From contig CAJOCJ010000015.1 in NCBI GenBank assembly GCA_905236635.1, forward strand, positions 1 through 64,000: a stretch of 64,000 nucleotides of DNA. The letters run 5' to 3'. Source of the stretch: an uncultured Bacteroidales bacterium (GTDB lineage Bacteria; Bacteroidota; Bacteroidia; Bacteroidales; F082). Below the pieces are notes generated by a model that was not told where the DNA came from, did not search any database, and saw only the letters and a list, made by a program, of their open reading frames with translations. Positions 19,146 to 28,198 of the stretch are shown here, one piece after another. Numbering within the stretch: position 1 is the first letter of the stretch; each line of letters opens with the position of its first letter. The position numbers and the translations under genes were made by a program.

Positions 19146-20421
19146 CATAATCCTTTGTCAGGTTCCTTCTGGAATATTTTGCAACTTCATCTCCGTCAAT
19201 CATAATTGACTGATTATCATTGCGTTTGTTAAAATACTCAAGTATTATCTCTTTCATCTTTGCCTTATCGTCGTAATCGGCGGTAGGTCCGCAATGGGTC
19301 TCAGAAAGGACCTTTGCCGCATCGCCATTGACCGGGCCTACTGAAAGAACCGGACGTCCTGAAACGATGTATTCGAACAACTTGCCAGTCAGGATACATT
19401 CAGCACCCTTGGCAAGAGGTATCAAAAGCAATAACAGATTGGATTTACGCTGATAGTCAAGTACTTGAGAATGTTGCATATATTCGACATTGTCCACTTT
19501 CTCGCCCAATCCTTTTTCATAAATATATTTTTTAACTGAATTGTCTATATGACCTATCAGATTGATTTTCAATGATTTGTTAAAATCAGGATTCTCATCG
19601 CACAGCTCTTTGAAAGCATCCCAGATGACGAACGACTCATTAGGAAGCAGCACACCCGTGTAAGAAACCGTAAATTTCTCATTATCAACGGTTTTAACCT
19701 CATTTTGAGTACATTCTTCGTCATAACCGTTGGTGACAACCTCCACATTTTTAGCACCCAGGACTTCGAAATCTGCCGCTTCATGCCAGCTGACGGCGAC
19801 CACCTTGTCGGCCTCCGTAATCACCTGGTTCTCAAGCTTTTTATGTTTTCTTATGCTGCGTTTTGTCAGTTTTAACGAGTCAAAATAGAACACCTCGGTC
19901 CAAGGGTCACGGAAATCGGCAATCCACGGGATGTTGAGCTTTTTATGTAACCTCCTGGCTATCAGATGCATGGAATGTGGCGGACCTGTCGAGATGATTG
20001 CATCGACAGGATGTTCCTTGAGATATTTTGCCAGGAACCTTGCCGACGGCTTTATCCACCAGCGGCGTGCATCAGGGATGAAGAAGTTACCTCTTAGCCA
20101 GATGCTGAGGTTCTCTTTCCAGCTTGGCTTTTTCGCGCCCTCGTTGATAAATCCGGCTTTTACCTTGTCGCCCTTCTTAATCCCAAGAAACGTCTTATAA
20201 AAAGCGTACGGCTCCACAATAGGCCGTCTGATAACTTCCGTCTCGGGCGCTATATCCATCTCCAAAGAAACGTCTTCGACAGGATATTCAGCATCTTCCG
20301 CGGTGTATATCACGGGCTGCCAGCCGTTCTCAGGCAGATACTTCGACATCTTCAGCCAGCGCTGAACGCCCGAGCCTCCCGACGGCGGCCAATAATATGT
20401 TATTATCAGGACACGTTTCAT
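19117..20421 (-). CDS. family 4-like glycosyltransferase
   Basis: The 434-residue GT-B protein begins with KRVLIITYYWPPSGGSGVQRWLKMSKYLPENGW, typical of Bacteroidota glycosyltransferases in surface-glycan loci. It contains DAIISTGPPHSMHLIARRLHK and a C-terminal donor-binding segment GKLFEYIVSGRPVLSVG. Donor and acceptor are unknown. It is the last of three minus-strand genes, starting four bases inside the stop of the YfhO-like gene, and so is probably translationally coupled to it. Its 3' end overlaps the convergent gene by 29 bases. Confidence 0.85.
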   Translation of the reverse strand: MKRVLIITYYWPPSGGSGVQRWLKMSKYLPENGWQPVIYTAEDAEYPVEDVSLEMDIAPETEVIRRPIVEPYAFYKTFLGIKKGDKVKAGFINEGAKKPSWKENLSIWLRGNFFIPDARRWWIKPSARFLAKYLKEHPVDAIISTGPPHSMHLIARRLHKKLNIPWIADFRDPWTEVFYFDSLKLTKRSIRKHKKLENQVITEADKVVAVSWHEAADFEVLGAKNVEVVTNGYDEECTQNEVKTVDNEKFTVSYTGVLLPNESFVIWDAFKELCDENPDFNKSLKINLIGHIDNSVKKYIYEKGLGEKVDNVEYMQHSQVLDYQRKSNLLLLLIPLAKGAECILTGKLFEYIVSGRPVLSVGPVNGDAAKVLSETHCGPTADYDDKAKMKEIILEYFNKRNDNQSIMIDGDEVAKYSRRNLTKDYVRLLNDITQ

Positions 20422-22871
20422 CTGCTCTTCTTAACGGTGATAAAGATTACATACGCCAGACCCAACAAGATCAACAGCGACGTCACAAACTGTATGGTGT
20501 TTCCGATGCGCCAGATGCTTGGCTCGTAACGCATCACTATCTCATGTTGGCCTCCCGGAACGATAGCAGCACGTAAGATGTAATCGGCACGCATCAAAGG
20601 ACTCTGGCCGCCGTCGATCCACATCGTCCAACCCTTCTTGGTCCAGATCTCCGAGAAGACCACAAGCTCATCTTTCGATGAGTCGAACTGGTATCTCAAC
20701 TCATTCGGCTTGTAATCGACAAGTTTCACAGTGCCTTCGGCCGGCGATGCCTTGAAGTCGCCAACAAGATCTCTAAATTCCTCATTGACGATAGCCACGT
20801 TTTTTACGTCGGTTGTAGCGATGGCATCAATCTCCTCATTCGGTGTCGCAACCCACTGGATTTCCGAGGTTATCCAGGCATTTCCGTAGGCATCAGGATT
20901 TACCTCAGCTACATTTTTGTTGTTTTTCGGATAGATGACATACTTGGTGTTCAGCATGTCGAGCACCTTCCAATAGCTGGCATTCTGCCTGCTCAGATAT
21001 TTGTCGATGATATCCTGATAACGACGTAGTTTCGCGCCATGATAACCGCCTATCGACTTATGGAAATACGAGGTGCTGGCGTCATTGAAGGTGTTGGTGG
21101 CAAGGTTAATCACCCGATAGTCGAGGTCTTTATCCTGAAGAATTTTCTTATCGACCTCGCTCATCACGAAAGGCTTGTCCGCCTTGCGTTTGTCGATGAA
21201 GTTATCGTTGTTCAGATAACGCTTGTCGATGACAAACATGTCGATGGCAACGAGCACCGCCAAGCCCGCAAACATATAATTCGCTTTAAGTTTCCCTTTG
21301 ATACTCAACAACATAAGTACCGCAGCAACCATGATATAGCCAAAACTTCTTACTGCGTCTGCACGGAAAATGGCGACACGCGTCTGTATCAAAGCGTTGG
21401 TAAACCCTTGTTTGTCAAGACTATAGCCCGTCTGCTGCTGAACGCTGGCAACAAAATTCGCGATATTTCTCGAATCGCCTTCGCCAGTGAAGCTGAAGAA
21501 CGTCTTCGGCATGGCATAAAACAACAGGCACACTCCTGCTGTCAACCCCAGTGATATCCAGAAATAACGCATGTTTTTCTTCAAGACATCGGGGTTCTTA
21601 AATATCTCCGCCAAGGCAAGCAGTGCAAGCAGGGGCATACACACCTCCGCCATCACCAGCGTCATCGAGACGGAGCGGAACTTATTGTAACCCGGAATGT
21701 AATCGAGGAAGAAATCGGTGAACCCCATGAAGTTTTTACCCCAGCTGAGCAAGATGGAGAGCACTGTGGCTGCGAGAAGCACCCATTTGTATTTCCCTTT
21801 CACCACGAAAAGTCCCAAGACAAAGAGGAAACAGACGATAGCGCCAACATATACCGGTCCGCTGGTGAACGGCTGGTCGCCCCAATAAGCGCCAGGATAA
21901 TACGGCATAAGTTGTTTGTTGGTGCGGTCGAGGCCGTTGAGGGCGCTGCTGTTCTCAGGGATATAGCCTGAAGCACCGCCTTTCACGTTAGGTATCATAA
22001 GGCTCCAGGTCTCCCCTATGCCGTAGCTCCACTGCGTGACGTAGTCTCTGTCGAGACCTTTCGTCTGGTTGGCGACATTGGCTTTTAAGACAGGTTTGCC
22101 GCGAAGAGTCTCCTTGCCATATTCATAGTTGGCATAGAGCGTAGTAGTGCTCGTCAAAATAGCGATAATGGCGACGCCAAGGAGGATTCCGCTCGCTTTC
22201 AAGAAATGAACATATTTCTTCTCCCTTATCATCTCGACGACTTCAGCGATGACGATGCACACCACTATGAGCAGCAGATAATATGTTATCTGAAGGTGTC
22301 CGGCGCGTATCTCGAGTGCAAGAGAAATGGCTGTCAGCACCGCACCCCAGAGGTATTTGCCCTTGTAAGTCAACAAGATACCTGCGATGACGGGAGCCAT
22401 ATATGCCATTGCCATAGCCTTCGAGTTATGTCCGGCGCCTATCACGATATAGAGATATGAGGTGAAACCATACGCCAACGCCCCGATGAAGCTTATCCAC
22501 ACGGAGCAGTCAAGCACCAGAAGCAGGATGAAAAAGCCCAGCATGCTGATAAACACCGCGCCTATAGGATGTGGGAAACCCACCGACAGACCTTTGTGGA
22601 TGTACGATATGAGGTTACTGTTCTGCGACACACTGATGTTCCATGCCGGCATCCCGCCAAACATCGAGTTTGTCCAAAGACTCTGTTCACCCGTAGCTTC
22701 TTTGAAATCGGTGATTTCCTTCGACATGCCGCGATACATCTCTATATCCTGCTGCTTCAGGCGTTTCCCCTGCATTATAGGGGAGAAATACACCAGAGTT
22801 ATCAGCGCAAAGGCGACGATGCAAAGTATTATACCAAGTGTCTTTTTATTTTTTTCCAAAAATGAATTCAT
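20418..22871 (-). CDS. YfhO family polytopic membrane protein
   Basis: The 817-residue inner-membrane protein matches the YfhO family, GT-C-fold proteins proposed to glycosylate lipids or cell-wall polymers from polyprenyl donors. An N-terminal helix is followed by a periplasmic loop with the conserved KQQDIEMYRGM and FGGMPAW segments. About a dozen membrane helices follow, including AYGFTSYLYIVIGAGHNSKAMAMAYMAPVIAG. A large C-terminal periplasmic domain and a last helix near 785-810 end the protein. It overlaps the upstream beta-helix cargo gene and the downstream glycosyltransferase gene by four bases each, which ties all three together. Confidence 0.88.
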   Translation of the reverse strand: MNSFLEKNKKTLGIILCIVAFALITLVYFSPIMQGKRLKQQDIEMYRGMSKEITDFKEATGEQSLWTNSMFGGMPAWNISVSQNSNLISYIHKGLSVGFPHPIGAVFISMLGFFILLLVLDCSVWISFIGALAYGFTSYLYIVIGAGHNSKAMAMAYMAPVIAGILLTYKGKYLWGAVLTAISLALEIRAGHLQITYYLLLIVVCIVIAEVVEMIREKKYVHFLKASGILLGVAIIAILTSTTTLYANYEYGKETLRGKPVLKANVANQTKGLDRDYVTQWSYGIGETWSLMIPNVKGGASGYIPENSSALNGLDRTNKQLMPYYPGAYWGDQPFTSGPVYVGAIVCFLFVLGLFVVKGKYKWVLLAATVLSILLSWGKNFMGFTDFFLDYIPGYNKFRSVSMTLVMAEVCMPLLALLALAEIFKNPDVLKKNMRYFWISLGLTAGVCLLFYAMPKTFFSFTGEGDSRNIANFVASVQQQTGYSLDKQGFTNALIQTRVAIFRADAVRSFGYIMVAAVLMLLSIKGKLKANYMFAGLAVLVAIDMFVIDKRYLNNDNFIDKRKADKPFVMSEVDKKILQDKDLDYRVINLATNTFNDASTSYFHKSIGGYHGAKLRRYQDIIDKYLSRQNASYWKVLDMLNTKYVIYPKNNKNVAEVNPDAYGNAWITSEIQWVATPNEEIDAIATTDVKNVAIVNEEFRDLVGDFKASPAEGTVKLVDYKPNELRYQFDSSKDELVVFSEIWTKKGWTMWIDGGQSPLMRADYILRAAIVPGGQHEIVMRYEPSIWRIGNTIQFVTSLLILLGLAYVIFITVKKSR

Positions 22872-24454
22872 ATTAATATCTTAATATACTGATTATCAAT
22901 GATTAACAAATAGACTTTATTTCCTTTTTCTATATTTTTCATAATTCCGTCAAGAGGGATATGGTGCTCACCAGCATCGAAAACTCCACATTTTTCACGA
23001 TACACTTCCTTCCCGTCAAGGGATATAAGGCGAATGACGACATCGCTTTTTTTATCTAAATTAATAACGCAGAAAGCATTGTCGTTCAATGGATTAGGAT
23101 AAACAGCAATAGTGTTTTCACAAGTCACGACCTCATTTACAACAAGATTATTCCACTCGTAACATCCCATATCGATTCGTCCGTTGAATACGCGCGGACC
23201 GCCTGCCAGATCTGTCTCGGGGATAAACAAACCCGAGATATCGGCAACACCCGTATTGATGCATGGACTATTCGCAAGTAAATGATAATCATGGCTTTGC
23301 ATATCCACAAATAGAGGATTAACATCCAGCATATCGTTATAATTCTCATCGCTTAAATGCTCATAACCATTTATCGAATCCAAACCATATTGAACCACTC
23401 CGTTATTGAAAACAGGATAGCAGTCGGATCCCCAAAGCCAGACTTGCGAACCGATATAGTATTCTGTGGTATCCTTTAATGTTCCATAAACAGCATGATT
23501 TCCCCATATTATGCAGTTATTCAGTGTAGGAGAGGCATTGAAAGCAGTCTGTAAGCCTGCTCCACCTCCGCCTCCGCAATAATTATCCACCAATGTGAGG
23601 TTGTTCAACTCGGGGTCAGACGTCGCCATCGCCATTCCGCCGCCATAATGCCTCACCTCATTGTTATACGCCAACATATTCGACACTTTCACCGTATATT
23701 CCTTGCAACGCTGAATGCCCAGGCCGCCTGCGTCAACGGCATAGTTATTGTAAAACACCGCGTTATTCATCTCCATGTTACAGCTGTCGACATTCATTCC
23801 GCCGCCATAGCCCACATCGCTGCCGTTGTCGTGAAAAACCATATCATGAATGGTGATATCACTCTTAAGAAACTGGAAGCCGGCGCCCCAGAAATAAGAA
23901 CCCATATAACCGGTTCCGAAATTATCATAAACCTCGCTATCGTGTATGTTCAATATTGAATTTTGTGCAAAAAGCGCACCACCTCTCTTGCGAGCCGTGT
24001 TATGATGGAAAGTGCAGTTGTCGATCTCAAAGTCACGGCCATGAAAGATACGCATCGCACCGCCGTCACCGTCCAACTCCGTCTTTCCATAAGAAAAATC
24101 GCAATAACTAAGCCTAACGACGCCTGGTTTTGAGAAGAAGATGCCACGCCAGGCACCAGCCTCGGGATTCTCATAATTGGAATAGCCTGTGGTGTCAGCT
24201 ACAGTAAACGAAATCCTTGCATTTTCCTCGCCTAAAGCATAGAAATCACCCTCCACCCTGATTCCAAAATAACCGTCAGCGATGACCGAAGTACCCGCCT
24301 CGATATTCAATGTTTCGTCTTTCGGCACGAGGACATCGTCGATAATATGAATTTCTCCGCTCCATGTACCCGACTGATTACCAGACACTTGCGTCACCTG
24401 GGCATTAGTCACATAAGCAGAAAATACCAATAACCACAATAAGATTTTTTTCAT
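22868..24454 (-). CDS. T9SS-sorted right-handed beta-helix protein
   Basis: A signal peptide (KKILLWLLVFSAYVTNA) precedes an N-terminal strand region and a long right-handed parallel beta-helix at about 110-430. It is recognised by many imperfect repeats of the kind GGALFAQNSILNIHDSEVYDN and GGGMNVDSCNMEMNNAVFYNN, with polymorphic outer-membrane-protein flavour, and by the SPCINTG and DMGCYEW closing motifs. A C-terminal sorting domain starts at AVYPNPLNDNAF. The protein is predicted to be secreted and surface-attached; beta-helices of this class often bind or cut polysaccharide, but no catalytic site is evident. The gene is first in an operon with a YfhO-like protein and a glycosyltransferase. 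Confidence 0.85.
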   Translation of the reverse strand: MKKILLWLLVFSAYVTNAQVTQVSGNQSGTWSGEIHIIDDVLVPKDETLNIEAGTSVIADGYFGIRVEGDFYALGEENARISFTVADTTGYSNYENPEAGAWRGIFFSKPGVVRLSYCDFSYGKTELDGDGGAMRIFHGRDFEIDNCTFHHNTARKRGGALFAQNSILNIHDSEVYDNFGTGYMGSYFWGAGFQFLKSDITIHDMVFHDNGSDVGYGGGMNVDSCNMEMNNAVFYNNYAVDAGGLGIQRCKEYTVKVSNMLAYNNEVRHYGGGMAMATSDPELNNLTLVDNYCGGGGGAGLQTAFNASPTLNNCIIWGNHAVYGTLKDTTEYYIGSQVWLWGSDCYPVFNNGVVQYGLDSINGYEHLSDENYNDMLDVNPLFVDMQSHDYHLLANSPCINTGVADISGLFIPETDLAGGPRVFNGRIDMGCYEWNNLVVNEVVTCENTIAVYPNPLNDNAFCVINLDKKSDVVIRLISLDGKEVYREKCGVFDAGEHHIPLDGIMKNIEKGNKVYLLIIDNQYIKILI

Positions 24455-24480
24455 GTTTTTTATTTCAAATAATAATGTGT

Positions 24481-24488
24481 CAAAGATA
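24481..24488 (-). promoter_or_regulatory. -7 promoter element for the beta-helix operon
   Basis: Reads TATCTTTG on the minus strand, an exact TAnnTTTG match, 26 bases before the start at 24454. It is the same octamer as at 10410-10417, 38379-38386 and 46317-46324. Confidence 0.55.
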
Positions 24489-24524
24489 CTAATTTTTCAA
24501 ATAGGTATAATTATGAATTTTTAT

Positions 24525-24532
24525 TATTTTTG
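24525..24532 (+). promoter_or_regulatory. -7 promoter element four bases before a start codon
   Basis: TATTTTTG is an exact TAnnTTTG match and ends four bases before the ATG at 24537. It supports that start and implies a leaderless mRNA. Confidence 0.55.
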
Positions 24533-24536
24533 CATC

Positions 24537-26303
24537 ATGAAAAAATGTGTACGACATATCATTGTTTTCGTCATGGCAATGCTGCTGGTCGGCTGTGCCA
24601 ATGTGGTGAGTCCCAGCGGCGGGCCTAAGGACACCAAACAGCCCGTGGTACTTGAGGCGACGCCCGAAAACAGCTCCACCAACTTCACAGGGAAGACGAT
24701 ACACCTCACTTTCGACGAGTTTATCGTGCTCAACAACCCGTCGAACAACGTGCTCATCTCGCCTCCGATGAACAAAAAACCGACCTATCGCACAAGCGGC
24801 AAGACGTTGATTATCAAATTTGAAGAGCCACTTAGGCCTAACACTACATATTCTATCAACTTCGGCGACGCCATCAAAGACCTGCACGAAGGCAACATCT
24901 TCAAAGGCTACGTCTTCAATTTCTCGACAGGCGAAGACATCGACTCCTTATCGCTGCAGGGCAAAGTGACATCAGCAGCCGACCTGAAACCGCAAGAAGG
25001 TTTCATTGTGGGATTGTATTCCAATGATAATGATACACTTACGCTCGACTCGCTACCTTATCGTGTCAAACCTTTCTACATCACGACAACGAATAAAAAA
25101 GGTGAGTTTGAGTTCTCAGGACTCGCCGATAAGGAATACCTTATCTTTGCCTTAAACGACAACAACTCCAATATGATTTACGACCTTCCGAATGAGGAGA
25201 TAGCTTTTTATTCGGACATGGTAAGGCCGTATTATATTGATAAACAAATAGTTAAAGAAGCTTTAAAAACCGATTCGATTGCGACAGATTCTTTGTCAGC
25301 CGTTGACTCAATTCTTGAGATAAAAAAACCAGAATATCCGAGTTACGAGTTGTTTTCGTTCATCCAGGACGACTCGGTTCAGAAACTTTTCAAAAAAGAG
25401 CTGGTTGAAGAAGGAATCTTACGTTTTGTTTTCCGTTATCCTGCTGATAATGTCAGCATTACGGCCGCCGAGCCTCTACCTGACACATTTGACATCATGC
25501 CTGTGTATTCCATCAAAAGAGACACCATTTTATGGTATTACACGCCTTGTAAGGACAGCCTCTGGATCAGCATCAACGACGGCGTAAATATCAGTGATTC
25601 AATACATTACAGCCTTAAACCACGTGAGACCAGTTCGAGGAGAAGACGTATGCAGCAGGAAGAGACCCCGAAGATAAAACGTCTCTCAGTGAAAAACAAC
25701 ACCAAGGGCAGCAAACTAAAACCCGATCAGCCGCTCATCCTCACGTTCAACGACCCTATCGTCAGACTCAACCTTCCCGACTCTATGCTATGGGTAGAAA
25801 ACAAAGACACAATCTACCAAAACATACAGTTTGACAAAGTCGATGAATATGGATTTAAGTATAAGATTGTCAAAAACTTAAAACCAGAAGACAGTTATAA
25901 ACTTGTCATCCCCGACTCAGTGTTTTACAGCTTCCGCGGATATACTAACGACACAGTGCGACTCGCCTTCAGCGTGCAGGAAGAGTCGGCATTCGGCAAT
26001 ATCTACCTCACTGTCGAGATACCGCAGGACGTGCCGCAAGTCATCGTCGAACTTCAGACCGAACAGGGTAAAACAATTAACAAACAGATAGTTACCAAGA
26101 CAGAAGAACTGGCGTTTGAATATCTCGACCCTGGGAAATACAAGCTCAAAGCCACCATCGACCTCGACGCCAACGGCGAATGGAGCCCTGGTAACTTCAG
26201 CAAACGATTGCAGCCCGAGAAAATCCTGTTCTACAAAGGGACGCTCGAGGTGCGTGCCAACTGGGACATCGACCTCGATGAGCCTTGGAAAATTGAAAAA
26301 TAA
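24537..26303 (+). CDS. Ig-like (Big_5) domain lipoprotein
   Basis: The 588-residue protein is predicted to be a lipoprotein: KKCVRHIIVFVMAMLLVGC is a short signal peptide ending in a lipobox Cys, followed by SPSGGPKDTKQP. This is the standard opening of a Bacteroidota family with a Big_5 Ig-like domain at about 35-130 (IHLTFDEFIVLNN, LRPNTTYSINFG). More beta-sandwich domains follow, including a second LTFNDPIV segment near 420. The function is unknown; such proteins are surface or periplasmic. The start at 24537 is chosen over an upstream in-frame ATG at 24453 because the signal peptide begins here and the -7 box at 24525-24532 rules out the longer form. The RlmI gene follows after six bases. 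Confidence 0.85.
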   Translation: MKKCVRHIIVFVMAMLLVGCANVVSPSGGPKDTKQPVVLEATPENSSTNFTGKTIHLTFDEFIVLNNPSNNVLISPPMNKKPTYRTSGKTLIIKFEEPLRPNTTYSINFGDAIKDLHEGNIFKGYVFNFSTGEDIDSLSLQGKVTSAADLKPQEGFIVGLYSNDNDTLTLDSLPYRVKPFYITTTNKKGEFEFSGLADKEYLIFALNDNNSNMIYDLPNEEIAFYSDMVRPYYIDKQIVKEALKTDSIATDSLSAVDSILEIKKPEYPSYELFSFIQDDSVQKLFKKELVEEGILRFVFRYPADNVSITAAEPLPDTFDIMPVYSIKRDTILWYYTPCKDSLWISINDGVNISDSIHYSLKPRETSSRRRRMQQEETPKIKRLSVKNNTKGSKLKPDQPLILTFNDPIVRLNLPDSMLWVENKDTIYQNIQFDKVDEYGFKYKIVKNLKPEDSYKLVIPDSVFYSFRGYTNDTVRLAFSVQEESAFGNIYLTVEIPQDVPQVIVELQTEQGKTINKQIVTKTEELAFEYLDPGKYKLKATIDLDANGEWSPGNFSKRLQPEKILFYKGTLEVRANWDIDLDEPWKIEK

Positions 26304-26309
26304 TTGAAA

Positions 26310-27503
26310 ATGAATCCGTTATATCCTGTTATCAAGCTTCGTGAAGGCAAAGACGACGCCGTGAAGCGTTTTCATCCGTGGATTTTCTCGGGCGCCATAG
26401 CAAAGGCAGCTCCCGGACTGCAAGCTGGTGATATTGTGACAGTTACAAACTCCAAAGACGAGATCCTCGGAACCGGTTTCTGCGAGGCAGGTAACATTGC
26501 GGTGAAGCTGCTCTCGTTCGGAAACACCAAGATAGGTGCGATGTTCTGGCAGGAACGCCTCAACGCGGCCTTCGCAACACGCAAAGCCCTCGGATTCATC
26601 GACAACCCGCATACCAACTGCTTCCGCCTCGTCCATTCCGAAGGTGACAACCTCCCCGGACTGATTGTCGACATCTACGGGAAGACCGCCGTCATACAGG
26701 CCCAGACCGAAGGCATGGCATTGAATGTCAATGCAATAGCAAAGGCATTGGAGGCAATACCAGATCTAAAGATTGAGGCAATCTACAACAAGAGTTCCGA
26801 GGCTATGCAGCGCATGGGCAAAGACGCCGTCGACGATGGTTATCTCCTCGGCGGAAAGTGCGAGGACTTCGTGCTCGAAAACGACTCCAAGTTCCTGATT
26901 GACTGGGAGGCTGGACAAAAAACAGGATTCTTCCTCGACCAGCGTTTCAACCGCGACTTGGTGAAGCAATTAGCCAAAGACCGCACTGTTTTGAACACCT
27001 TCTGCTATACCGGAGGCTTCTCCGTAACAGCTTTGCACGGTGGCGCAAAACAAGTGGTCTCCGTCGATTGCTCAAAGAAAGCCATCGACATATGTGAGAA
27101 AAACATCGCGTTGAACGGTTTTTCAAAAGCCGACAACCCGAGCCTCGTTGAAGACGCCAAGCTTTACCTGCAAAACATGCCTGAAAACAAATACGATTTG
27201 ATAATCCTCGACCCGCCGGCGTTCGCCAAGAATCATAAGTCGCTGCACCGCGGACTGCAGGGTTACAAGTTCATCAATAAGGAAGCTATCCGAAAAATTG
27301 ACGCCGGCGGGTTGCTGTTCACTTTCAGCTGTTCACAGGCCGTCGACAAGGCGCAGTTCCAAAGCATCGTGATGGCTGCCGCCATCGAAACGGGAAGAAA
27401 AGCGAAGATTCTGTATCAGCTATCGCAGCCCGAGGACCATCCAATCAACATCTATCATCCGGAGGGAGCGTATTTGAAGGGACTGGTGCTACAAATAGAC
27501 TAA
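26310..27503 (+). CDS. rlmI: RlmI-type 23S rRNA (cytosine-C5) methyltransferase
   Basis: This SAM-dependent enzyme of the RlmI family is expected to methylate a cytosine in 23S rRNA. The 397 residues show a PUA-like RNA-binding domain at about 1-75 (VKRFHPWIFSGAI), an EEHAD-like middle domain, and a Rossmann methyltransferase domain. That domain carries motif I VLNTFCYTGGFSV, the adenine loop and catalytic-site motif LIILDPPAFAK, and a late TFSCSQ segment matching the SCS catalytic region. The ATG at 26310 is used; a TTG six bases upstream is in frame but less likely. The target base is inferred from the family. A palindromic repeat element lies right after the stop. Confidence 0.9.
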   Translation: MNPLYPVIKLREGKDDAVKRFHPWIFSGAIAKAAPGLQAGDIVTVTNSKDEILGTGFCEAGNIAVKLLSFGNTKIGAMFWQERLNAAFATRKALGFIDNPHTNCFRLVHSEGDNLPGLIVDIYGKTAVIQAQTEGMALNVNAIAKALEAIPDLKIEAIYNKSSEAMQRMGKDAVDDGYLLGGKCEDFVLENDSKFLIDWEAGQKTGFFLDQRFNRDLVKQLAKDRTVLNTFCYTGGFSVTALHGGAKQVVSVDCSKKAIDICEKNIALNGFSKADNPSLVEDAKLYLQNMPENKYDLIILDPPAFAKNHKSLHRGLQGYKFINKEAIRKIDAGGLLFTFSCSQAVDKAQFQSIVMAAAIETGRKAKILYQLSQPEDHPINIYHPEGAYLKGLVLQID

Positions 27504-27619
27504 CGTCATTTCGACTGAAGCGTAGCGGAATGGAGAAATCCTTTTTACTCCTGCGTATATTCTATAGAGGATTTCTCGACTACCATCTCATTACATTCGA
27601 TGTTCGCTCGAAATGACGT
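27503..27619. repeat. complete dispersed palindromic element
   Basis: Perfect 12-base terminal inverted repeats, ACGTCATTTCGA (27503-27514) and TCGAAATGACGT (27608-27619), bound the element. A second 10-base inverted repeat lies inside (GAGAAATCCT at 27533-27542, AGGATTTCTC at 27568-27577). The left half matches 11781-11830. It holds no open reading frame of note and fills the convergent gap between rlmI and rfaE2, where it could form a long transcript hairpin from either side. Confidence 0.85.
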
Positions 27620-27620
27620 A

Positions 27621-28109
27621 TTAATGCTGCATCTTCTCAATAGTTTTCGTGGTCGAAAACCCCTCGACTAAGTCAACAGTGACAACTTTTCCGCCTTTAG
27701 CGGTCACAATGTCGTATCCCACAATGTTTTCAGGCTTGTAGTCGCTGCCTTTAACCAAAAAATCGGGCTGCACTTCCTTTATTAAGTTATAAGGTGTATC
27801 CTCATCGAAAAGCACTACGGCGCTCACGAACTCTAATCCTGCCAGCACAAAAGCGCGTGCATACTCATCATTCACCGGACGTGACGGGCCTTTCAGACGC
27901 TTCACGGAGGCGTCGGTGTTCAAGCCCACGACCATCACATCGCCGAAAGCCGCCGCCTTCGACAGATACTCCACATGACCGCGGTGCAAAATGTCGAAAC
28001 AGCCGTTGGTGAAAACGATTTTCTTGCCATTTCTGCGGCACTCCTCGAGCCATTTGTCAAGCCCCTCGCCTTCTAAAACCTTATTTTTAACCTTATCAAA
28101 ATAATTCAT
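27621..28109 (-). CDS. rfaE2: D-glycero-beta-D-manno-heptose 1-phosphate adenylyltransferase
   Basis: This cytidylyltransferase-fold enzyme makes ADP-heptose from heptose-1-phosphate and ATP, supplying LPS inner-core heptose. The 162 residues cover only the adenylyltransferase half of bifunctional HldE; the kinase half is absent, so a separate rfaE1 is expected elsewhere. The nucleotide-binding motif is FTNGCFDILHRGHVEYL, with HxGH, and the later VKGSDYKPENIVG block is typical. A family 9 glycosyltransferase of heptosyltransferase type lies at 60377 in this window. Confidence 0.92.
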   Translation of the reverse strand: MNYFDKVKNKVLEGEGLDKWLEECRRNGKKIVFTNGCFDILHRGHVEYLSKAAAFGDVMVVGLNTDASVKRLKGPSRPVNDEYARAFVLAGLEFVSAVVLFDEDTPYNLIKEVQPDFLVKGSDYKPENIVGYDIVTAKGGKVVTVDLVEGFSTTKTIEKMQH

Positions 28110-28128
28110 ACTTCTCGAAATGTTTTTG

Positions 28129-28136
28129 CAAAAATA
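28129..28136 (-). promoter_or_regulatory. -7 promoter element for rfaE2
   Basis: Reads TATTTTTG on the minus strand, 19 bases before the ATG at 28109. It is divergent from the box at 28158-28165. Confidence 0.5.
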
Positions 28137-28157
28137 TAAAAATTATACGAAAATTTG

Positions 28158-28165
28158 TAATTTTG
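28158..28165 (+). promoter_or_regulatory. -7 promoter element for the AT-rich lipoprotein
   Basis: TAATTTTG matches TAnnTTTG, 33 bases before the ATG at 28199. Confidence 0.5.
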
Positions 28166-28198
28166 CGTTGAGAATTATAACATTAAAACGCTTTTGTC

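Noticed and set aside
24453..24536. Longer start for the Ig-like lipoprotein
   Set aside because: The extension would lie upstream of the -7 box, overlaps the divergent gene's start and displaces the lipobox signal peptide.
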